Assembly: GCA_031258665.1 (NCBI GenBank)
Contig: JAIRML010000135.1
Span: 1 to 6,633, forward strand
DNA length: 6,633 bases
From: Oscillospiraceae bacterium
GTDB taxonomy: Bacteria > Bacillota > Clostridia > Oscillospirales > UBA929
Direction of reading: 5' to 3'
The first letter of the stretch is position 1; each line of letters opens with the position of its first letter. This document shows, one piece after another, positions 1 to 4,086 of this stretch. The position numbers and the translations under genes were made by a program. The notes beneath the pieces were generated by a model. That model was not told the origin of the DNA, did not search any database, and was given only the letters and a program-made list of their open reading frames with translations.

Positions 1-425
1 TCCATGGCGCGCTGGGCGATCTCCAGAAAGCGCTTGTTCAGCCGAACGAATTCCAGCGCGTCTCTCTCGCCCATCTCGGTAAAAATATGCGTCAGACAGG
101 CTTTCATTTGCTTCGTGGCCGAACAGATCCGCGTACACCCCGTGTCCGTGAGGGTCACCAAGATGTTGCGCCGGTTGGACGTGTCAATGTCACGGCGGAT
201 CTGCCCCTTTTTCTCTAGCGCCCCCAACACCGCCGAGACCCGGGCCGTACTGCTGTGCAGCGCCTTGCTGAGTTCGGAGGGGAGAGCCGCCCCGCTCTTT
301 TCATACAGATGAGTGAGGATGAACTGTTCGCCTTTTGCGCGGCGGGTCAACGGCTCCATCACATCTCTGTACCCGCCCATCATCAGTTCGGTCAAAGCGG
401 CGACCGTCTCTTCTATGACGCACAT
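1..425 (-). CDS. MarR-family transcriptional regulator (C-terminus cut by window edge)
   Basis: 141 codons are visible, reading from ATG at 425 down to the left edge with no stop; MarR proteins are usually 140-160 residues, so little is missing. The protein has an N-terminal dimerisation helix, then a winged helix-turn-helix: AKGEQFILTHLYEKSG (about 30-45), the helix pair LPSELSKALHSSTARVSAVL (48-67, recognition helix about 59-72), and a wing around DTSNRRNILVTLT (81-93), which fits the MarR D-x-R...LT pattern. The C-terminal helix (TEMGERDALEFVRLNKRFLE) is typical of the dimer interface. The start is supported by AAAGGGGTG about 8 nt upstream. It is divergent from perR and has its own promoter. 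The genes it controls are not visible; MarR proteins commonly bind small phenolic or drug-like ligands and repress neighbouring transport genes, but no ligand can be inferred here. Confidence 0.88.
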   Translation of the reverse strand, partial: MCVIEETVAALTELMMGGYRDVMEPLTRRAKGEQFILTHLYEKSGAALPSELSKALHSSTARVSAVLGALEKKGQIRRDIDTSNRRNILVTLTDTGCTRICSATKQMKACLTHIFTEMGERDALEFVRLNKRFLEIAQRAM

Positions 426-446
426 TGGGCCACACCCCTTTGCGGC

Positions 447-464
447 TAACCATATTCATGGTAA
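447..464. promoter_or_regulatory. Candidate MarR operator (inverted repeat)
   Basis: ACCAT-ATTC-ATGGT (449-462) is a perfect 5+5 bp dyad, extended by AT pairs on both sides. It lies just downstream of the predicted transcription start of the marR-type gene and upstream of its Shine-Dalgarno. MarR proteins commonly bind such 15-20 bp dyads to repress their own gene, so autoregulation is a reasonable inference; no binding is shown. Confidence 0.45.
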
Positions 465-475
465 ACAATGTTCAT

Positions 476-504
476 ACTATACGCCGTTGAGTTTGCTTTG
501 TCAA
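476..504 (-). promoter_or_regulatory. Sigma-A promoter of the marR-type gene
   Basis: On the minus strand TTGACA (499-504) is followed by a 17-nt spacer and TATAGT (476-481). This is a near-consensus housekeeping promoter. Transcription would start about 469, some 45 nt before the regulator's ATG. Confidence 0.8.
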
Positions 505-782
505 GAGGGCGCCAACAGATTTCCGGCGCCCGGGCTGGGAAAATTTTCTTGCCCCGCCCGGCCTGGCACTCGTTTTCGCGGACGGGAGATTCGATATATG
601 ATTTCACTCCAGAAAAGATAATGAACGAGGGCCTTTATTCAGTATATCCAATCCGTTCCTTTAGCTTTTTTGCAGTGGAATCGATATATGTAGCAGGCAA
701 CTGTCATTTGGGTTATGGGCTGCGGGCGCCGCCCATGTTGGAGGCGCCCGATAAAAATGCTGTGCCGGTTCCGGTTCCCCCC
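505..782. other. Gene-free intergenic stretch
   Basis: No convincing gene is found between the divergent marR and perR promoters. It holds a 7-bp inverted repeat GGGCGCC/GGCGCCC (507-513 and 525-531), a direct repeat of TCGATATATG (592-601 and 681-690) and a worn copy of the window's hairpin repeat (707-741). The reading frame of perR is open back to 468, but the upstream part has no family similarity and lies before the perR promoter. Confidence 0.6.
707..741 (+). repeat. Degenerate copy (hairpin A half) of the 72-nt repeat
   Basis: TTTGGGTTATGGGCTGC (707-723) and GCCGCCCATGTTGG (728-741) match the right half of the intact units (TTTGGGTTGTGGGCTGC ... GCAACCCACGTTGG). The stem ATGGGCTGC/GCCGCCCAT keeps 8 of 9 pairs, with a G-C to A-T pair change at its base relative to the other copies. 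The left half (hairpin B) is only faintly recognisable upstream, around 692-700. Confidence 0.6.
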
Positions 783-812
783 TTGACAGCGCGGGCCTTT
801 GTGATTTATGAT
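783..812 (+). promoter_or_regulatory. Promoter of the perR-membrane protein-catalase unit
   Basis: TTGACA (783-788), an 18-nt spacer and TATGAT (807-812) form a strong sigma-A promoter. The -10 is covered by a PerR-box-like dyad, so repressor binding would block polymerase. The start codon of perR follows about 30 nt after the expected transcription start. No other promoter is seen before the catalase gene. Confidence 0.8.
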
Positions 813-831
813 AAGAATAAGAATTATTATC
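806..831. promoter_or_regulatory. PerR/Fur-type operator over the -10
   Basis: TTATGATAAGAATAA (806-820) matches the Bacillus PerR box TTATAATnATTATAA at 11 of 14 defined positions. A wider imperfect dyad runs GATAAGAATAA (810-820) to GAATTATTATC (821-831), with 8 of 11 positions paired. Its position on the -10 and directly before a PerR-type gene suggests autorepression lifted by peroxide. This is inferred from motif and context. Confidence 0.7.
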
Positions 832-848
832 GACCAGGAGGCGTCTCT

Positions 849-1220
849 ATGTCCGCCATCCAGCGCGCGATCTTAGCGGCCCTGGCTCCCTCCCCGCCGG
901 GGCGGCACTTCACGGCCGAGCAGCTCTTCACCGTCCTCCGGCGGCAGTTCCCCCGCGTGTCGCTGGCGACAATCTACCGCAACCTGGCCCAGTTTTCTGG
1001 GGAGGGGCGGATCCGCCGCGTGCCGCGCGCGGACGGCGCGGATTATTACGAGGGGAACCTCTCGCCCCATGACCACGCCCACTGCGTCCGCTGTCAAAAA
1101 CCGATCGACCTGACAATCCCGCATCTGAAGGAGCTGATCGCGCGGGAGCTGGACGGGGATCTGATCTCCTTCGATCTGGCCGTCACCTACCTCTGCGCCG
1201 GCTGCAAGGAGGGCGCCTGA
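849..1220 (+). CDS. perR: PerR-type peroxide-sensing Fur-family repressor
   Basis: A 123-residue Fur-family metalloregulator. The N-terminal winged helix covers about residues 1-60 (FTAEQLF..., then the recognition segment VSLATIYRNLAQF, 37-49); the C-terminal half is the dimerisation and metal domain. Structural zinc cysteines are C79xxC82 and C116xxC119. By alignment with B. subtilis PerR the regulatory metal ligands would be H20, E68, H74, H76 and D87. An aspartate at the D87 position is the residue that separates peroxide-sensing PerR from Fur, which has glutamate. E68 stands where PerR usually has aspartate. ATG 849 is chosen because AGGAGG (836-841) sits 7 nt upstream; the frame is open back to 468 but that extension has no similarity to anything. 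It is about 20 residues shorter than B. subtilis PerR, mostly at the N-terminus. Its partner in the unit is a catalase, a classic PerR target. A zinc- or iron-sensing Fur paralogue is less likely. Confidence 0.85.
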   Translation: MSAIQRAILAALAPSPPGRHFTAEQLFTVLRRQFPRVSLATIYRNLAQFSGEGRIRRVPRADGADYYEGNLSPHDHAHCVRCQKPIDLTIPHLKELIARELDGDLISFDLAVTYLCAGCKEGA

Positions 1221-2095
1221 TGGACACGCGCACCGCGGCGAAAACCGCAGCGAAGACCAACGTGGGTTGCTCCTGCAGCCCACAGCCCAAATTCTTGTTT
1301 TTTGTTGCCGCAAAGCGGCAACAAGGTACCAACGTGGGTTGCTCCTGCAGCCCACAACCCAAATTCTTGTTTTTTGTTGCCGCAAAGCGGCAACAAAGTA
1401 CCAAAGAGGGCGGCGCCCGGGCGGCGGGGCGCGAAGGGCGGGCCGGCGGGCCGAGGGCGCTGGCCGAGACAGGGTTTGACATGTTGTACCTGGCCGCGGT
1501 GCTGACCGCCGGCGTCCTGCTGCTGACCACCGGCGGCGGCGCGGGCGGGCGGCCCCTGCTTGGGGTCGCGGCGCTGGTGTTGTGGGGGGGCGACGCCTGC
1601 CACCTGCTGCCCAGGGTCTGGTTTTTGTGGCGCGGCGGCCTGGGCGGCGCGCGGGCCGCCGCGGCGTTGGGCGCCGGCAAGCTGATCGCCTCCCTCACAA
1701 TGACGGCGTTTTACCTGCTGTTGTGGCAGGCCGCCCTCCTGCGCGGCGCCGTCGCCCCCGCGGGGGCGACGGAGGCGGTCTATACGCTGGCGCTGTCGCG
1801 CGCGCTGCTGTGTCTGCTGCCCCAAAACCGCTGGGCGGACAGGCAGCCGCCGCCGCGGTGGGCGCTGTGGCGCAACGCGCCGTTTGTCCTGCTCGGTCTG
1901 GCCGTCGGGCTGCTTTTGGCCATGGGGCTGCCGCCGGAGGATCCGCTCCGGGGGCTTTGGCCGGCTATCATGGCCAGCTTCGCCTGCTATCTCCCCGTCA
2001 TTCTCTTCGCGGGCCGCCGGCCGGCGCTGGGGGTGCTGATGCTCCCCAAGAGCTGCGCCTATGTTGCCATGCTCATCGCGGCCCTGCGCGCCTGA
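1220..2095 (+). CDS. Polytopic membrane protein of unknown function with repeat-encoded N-terminal insert
   Basis: A 291-residue protein I do not recognise as a named family. About seven hydrophobic segments run from residue 88 to the end: roughly 88-104, 116-130, 154-176, 186-200, 217-233, 243-262 and 266-288. GGDACHLLPR, GAGKLIASLTMTAFYLLLW and MLPKSCAYVAMLIAAL look like conserved polar-in-membrane patches. The start ATG 1220 overlaps the perR stop (TGATG) and has AAGGAGG (1207-1213) 6 nt upstream, which strongly favours it over the later ATG at 1481. Translation from 1220 passes through two tandem 72-nt repeat units, adding residues 13-36 and 37-60 (each TNVGCSCSPQPKFLF...). Without them the N-terminus would read MDTRTAAKTAAK-TKEGGARAAG..., a polar tail before the first membrane helix. 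Translational coupling to perR and location before the catalase suggest a role connected with peroxide stress, but this is guilt by association only. Confidence 0.72.
   Translation: MDTRTAAKTAAKTNVGCSCSPQPKFLFFVAAKRQQGTNVGCSCSPQPKFLFFVAAKRQQSTKEGGARAAGREGRAGGPRALAETGFDMLYLAAVLTAGVLLLTTGGGAGGRPLLGVAALVLWGGDACHLLPRVWFLWRGGLGGARAAAALGAGKLIASLTMTAFYLLLWQAALLRGAVAPAGATEAVYTLALSRALLCLLPQNRWADRQPPPRWALWRNAPFVLLGLAVGLLLAMGLPPEDPLRGLWPAIMASFACYLPVILFAGRRPALGVLMLPKSCAYVAMLIAALRA
1256..1327 (-). repeat. 72-nt two-hairpin repeat, coding copy 1 (inside membrane protein gene)
   Basis: First of two tandem units, starting ACCAACGTGGG. It holds hairpin A (GTGGGTTGC-TCCT-GCAGCCCAC), an AT-rich linker with T6, and hairpin B (TTGTTGCCGC-AAA-GCGGCAACAA, a perfect 10-bp stem). 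The period to the next unit is exactly 72 nt, so the frame is kept. No TAA, TAG or TGA occurs on either strand in any frame. Orientation is taken as minus, because the copies by the catalase and ABC genes read hairpin B first on the plus strand. Confidence 0.9.
1328..1399 (-). repeat. 72-nt two-hairpin repeat, coding copy 2 (tandem)
   Basis: It differs from the preceding unit at only two positions (ACAACCC for ACAGCCC, and CAAAGT for CAAGGT), so the duplication is recent. The pair is bounded by ACCAA on the left (1256-1260) and again on the right (1400-1404), as in a tandem amplification or a short target repeat. It encodes residues 37-60 of the membrane protein in the same frame as copy 1. 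Confidence 0.9.
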
Positions 2096-2121
2096 CGCGA
2101 AACGAGGGCGCATACATTCAG

Positions 2122-2193
2122 CACAGTATTGCCGCGAAGCGGCAATAAAAAACAAAAATTTGGGTTGTAGGCTGCCCCTGCAACCCACGTTGG
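2122..2193 (+). repeat. Two-hairpin repeat copy in the catalase leader
   Basis: Hairpin B is TATTGCCGC-GAA-GCGGCAATA (2127-2147); relative to the coding copies a G-C pair has become A-T on both sides. It is followed by the A-rich linker and hairpin A (GTAGGCTGC...GCAACCCAC, two mismatches; GGGTTG/CAACCC can pair instead). It contains TAA and TAG, unlike the coding copies. It fills most of the 111-nt gap between the membrane protein and the catalase, and its last bases run into the catalase Shine-Dalgarno. Confidence 0.88.
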
Positions 2194-2206
2194 GAGATGC
2201 AAACAC

Positions 2207-3721
2207 ATGGAAGACAAATCGCGCATCAAATTGACAAACGAGGTCGGCGCGCCGGTGGCGGACAATGAGAACGCCGTCACGGCGGGGCCCCGCGGCCCTG
2301 TGGTCATGCAGGACGTGTGGCTGATGGAGAAGATGGCGCACTTCAACCGCGAGGTCATCCCCGAGCGCCGGATGCACGCGAAGGGGTGGGGCGCCTACGG
2401 GCATCTGACGGTGACCGGCGACATCTCGCGCTACACAAAGGCCAAAGTGCTCCAGCCCGGGAAGAGGACCGATCTGTTCATCCGGTTCTCCACAGTGGCC
2501 GGTGAGCGCGGCGCGGCGGACGCCGAGCGGGACATCCGGGGCGTCGCGTGTAAGTTCTACACCGAGGAGGGAAACTGGGACCTGGTCGGCAACAACACGC
2601 CCACATTCTTTATCCGCGACGTGCACAATTTCTCAGACCTGAACCGCGCCGTCAAGCGCGACCCGCGCTCCGGGATGCGCTCGGCCCAAAACAACTGGGA
2701 TTTCTGGACACTGCTGCCCGAGACATTCCACCAGCGCACGATCGTCATGTCGGACCGCGGCATCCCCGCCAGCTTCCGCCACATGCATTTTTACGGCGAG
2801 CACACATTCTCGCTGTACAACGGGGAGAACCGGCGCGTGTGGTGCAAATTTCATTTCCACACGCGGCAGGGCATCAAAAACCTGACCGACGGGGAGGCTG
2901 CCGAACTCTGCGGGCGGGACCGCGAGAGCCACGGGCGCGACCTGTTCGAGGCCATTGAGCGGGGGGATTTCCCGAAGTGGTCGATGTATGTCCAGGTCAT
3001 GACCGAGGAGCAGGCGAAGGGGCATTTCGAGAACCCGTTTGACATCACAAAGATCTGGCGGCATGGGGAGTTCCCGCTGATCGAGGTGGGCGAGCTGGTG
3101 CTCGACCGCAACCCGGAGAACTACTACGCGGAGGTGGAGCAGTCCGCCTTTACCCCGGCGCATGTCGTGCCCGGCATCGGGTTTTCGCCCGACAAGTTCC
3201 TCCAGGGGCGGCTGTTTGCCTACGGCGACGCGCAGCGCTACCGTCTCGGCGTCAACTACAACCATATCCCGGTCAACCGCGCGCGGTGCGAGGTGAACGA
3301 CTACCACCGCGACGGCGCGATGCGCGCCGACGGCAACTACGGCGCGACGCCGGCCTACACGCCAAACAGCGACGGCTGCTGGTCCGCGCAGCCGGATGTG
3401 GCGGAGCCGCCGCTCGATTTGGAGGGCGCCATGTACCGTTTCGACCCGAAGGATGACCCGACGGACGACAACTTCCGGGCCGGCGGCGACCTCTACCGCG
3501 TCATGGCGGAGGACAAACGGGCGCTGCTCATCGAAAACACCGCGCGGGACATCGCGCCGGTGACAGAAAACGTCAAGTACCGCCACGCGGTCCACTGCTA
3601 CTTGGCGGACACGGAGTACGGCGCGCGCATCACGGCGGCGCTGGGGCTCAGCCTCGAGCGGGTGAAGGACCTGGCCAAGTTGGACCACAAGGGCCTGGTC
3701 GCCGCGACATTGCGCCCATAG
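2207..3721 (+). CDS. katA: Monofunctional haem catalase
   Basis: A 504-residue catalase that breaks down hydrogen peroxide to water and oxygen, normally in the cytoplasm as a haem-bearing tetramer. The length fits small-subunit catalases. Diagnostic parts in order: [12 protein letters not shown] with catalytic His57; the [19 protein letters not shown] stretch (91-109); [16 protein letters not shown] with the distal Asn at 129/130; and [14 protein letters not shown] with proximal haem ligand Tyr339 and Arg335 four residues before it, followed by NYNHIPVN. All key residues are present, so the enzyme should be active. The C-terminal part (about 430-504) is the usual helical domain. The start at ATG 2207 has GGGAG (2192-2196) 10 nt upstream, at the junction with the repeat copy in the leader. 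No separate promoter is visible, so expression is probably from the perR promoter under PerR control. The TAG stop (3719-3721) touches the first base of the next repeat array. Confidence 0.96.
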   Translation: MEDKSRIKLTNEVGAPVADNENAVTAGPRGPVVMQDVWLMEKMAHFNREVIPERRMHAKGWGAYGHLTVTGDISRYTKAKVLQPGKRTDLFIRFSTVAGERGAADAERDIRGVACKFYTEEGNWDLVGNNTPTFFIRDVHNFSDLNRAVKRDPRSGMRSAQNNWDFWTLLPETFHQRTIVMSDRGIPASFRHMHFYGEHTFSLYNGENRRVWCKFHFHTRQGIKNLTDGEAAELCGRDRESHGRDLFEAIERGDFPKWSMYVQVMTEEQAKGHFENPFDITKIWRHGEFPLIEVGELVLDRNPENYYAEVEQSAFTPAHVVPGIGFSPDKFLQGRLFAYGDAQRYRLGVNYNHIPVNRARCEVNDYHRDGAMRADGNYGATPAYTPNSDGCWSAQPDVAEPPLDLEGAMYRFDPKDDPTDDNFRAGGDLYRVMAEDKRALLIENTARDIAPVTENVKYRHAVHCYLADTEYGARITAALGLSLERVKDLAKLDHKGLVAATLRP

Positions 3722-3793
3722 TACCTTGTTGCCGTGAAACGGCAATAAAAAAGAAGAATTTTGGGTTGTGGGCTGCGGAGGCAGCCCACGTTG
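3721..3793 (+). repeat. Two-hairpin repeat, tandem unit 1 after the catalase
   Basis: 73 nt, starting GTACCTTGTTGCC at the last base of the catalase stop codon. Hairpin B is TTGCCGT-GAA-ACGGCAA: the inner C-G pair of other copies has become T-A on both sides. Hairpin A is GTGGGCTGC-GGAG-GCAGCCCAC, a perfect 9-bp stem. It contains TGA and TAA. No T-tract follows either stem, so it is not a standard intrinsic terminator for the operon. Confidence 0.9.
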
Positions 3794-3866
3794 GTACCTT
3801 GTTGCCGCTTCGCGGCAATCAAAAACAAGAATTTTGGGTTGTGGGCTGCAGGGGCAACCCACGTTG
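3794..3866 (+). repeat. Two-hairpin repeat, tandem unit 2 after the catalase
   Basis: 73 nt, the same period as the unit before it, with an extra T in the linker (AATTTTGGG) compared with the 72-nt coding copies. Hairpin B has TTGCCGC-TTC-GCGGCAA with a TTC loop instead of GAA or AAA. Hairpin A (GTGGGCTGC/GCAACCCAC) keeps 8 of 9 pairs. A third unit seems to begin at 3867 (GTAACTTATTGCAGC) but breaks into a different hairpin after about 25 nt. Confidence 0.9.
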
Positions 3867-3877
3867 GTAACTTATTG

Positions 3878-3914
3878 CAGCAAAGCGGACGCCATGCGGG
3901 CGTCCGCTTTGCTG
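3878..3914. terminator. Perfect 16-bp hairpin ending the catalase region
   Basis: CAGCAAAGCGGACGCC (3878-3893), loop ATGCG, and GGCGTCCGCTTTGCTG (3899-3914) pair without a mismatch. It begins inside what looks like a third, truncated repeat unit. It could end or stabilise the catalase transcript, but there is no T-run on either side, so the terminator role is only a possibility. Confidence 0.45.
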
Positions 3915-3963
3915 TCTGCCGGCCGGATGGCCCCCCCGGGGCGGGACGGCGCGTGAAAAGCTG

Positions 3964-3992
3964 TTGACAACCGCGCTATTGTGTGATACTAT
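3964..3992 (+). promoter_or_regulatory. Promoter of the ABC exporter operon
   Basis: TTGACA (3964-3969), a 17-nt spacer and TACTAT (3987-3992) form a strong sigma-A promoter. Transcription would start near 3999, leaving a leader of about 88 nt that includes a repeat-derived hairpin. Confidence 0.8.
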
Positions 3993-4030
3993 ATTCCTGT
4001 ATTAAGTGATATAGCATACAAGTCACACAA
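3979..4030. promoter_or_regulatory. Nested inverted repeats over the ABC promoter (candidate operator)
   Basis: TTGTGTGA (3979-3986) is repeated in inverse as TCACACAA (4023-4030), a perfect 8-bp match; inside it CTATAT (3989-3994) pairs with ATATAG (4010-4015). The dyads cover the -10 and the expected start site, as expected of a repressor of a drug-export operon (TetR, GntR/YtrA or PadR type). No cognate regulator gene is beside it, and the spacings are not symmetric, so the binding protein is unknown. Confidence 0.45.
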
Positions 4031-4036
4031 ATTAGC

Positions 4037-4074
4037 GCCTTGCTGCCGCGAAGCGGCAACGAAAAAGGAGAATT
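4037..4074 (+). repeat. Partial repeat copy (hairpin B) in the ABC operon leader
   Basis: CGCCTTGCTGCCGCGAAGC followed by GGCAACGAAAAAGGAGAATT matches the first half of the repeat (ACCTTGTTGCCGC...GCGGCAACAAAAAACAAGAATT). The core stem TGCCGC-GAA-GCGGCA is intact. The copy ends directly before the ABC Shine-Dalgarno GAGGGAAG (4075-4082), so a hairpin would stand in the 5' leader about 20 nt before the ribosome binding site. Confidence 0.72.
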
Positions 4075-4086
4075 GAGGGAAGAGAT

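Noticed and set aside
592..690. Direct repeat TCGATATATG (592-601, 681-690) as promoters or operator pair
   Set aside because: Only 10 nt match, no -35 partner is at the right distance, and no gene follows closely; it could be chance in AT-richer spacer.
468..848. In-frame 127-residue extension upstream of perR
   Set aside because: It lies before the promoter and the AGGAGG site, has no domain likeness, and the remaining 123 residues form a complete Fur-family protein.
1256..1399. CRISPR array
   Set aside because: The 72-nt units abut directly with no unique spacers and each has two internal hairpins.
1187..2626. 479-codon open frame on the minus strand
   Set aside because: It is antisense to perR's neighbour and the catalase, with low-complexity Arg/Gln/Pro-rich translation typical of a shadow frame in GC-rich DNA; it is open through the repeats only because they lack stops.
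2633..3862. 409-codon open frame opposite the catalase
   Set aside because: The translation is Val/Arg/His-rich without recognisable motifs and the other strand encodes an unmistakable catalase.
3721..3866. Repeat hairpins as intrinsic terminators
   Set aside because: Neither stem is followed directly by a T-tract on either strand, and copies occur inside genes that must be transcribed through.
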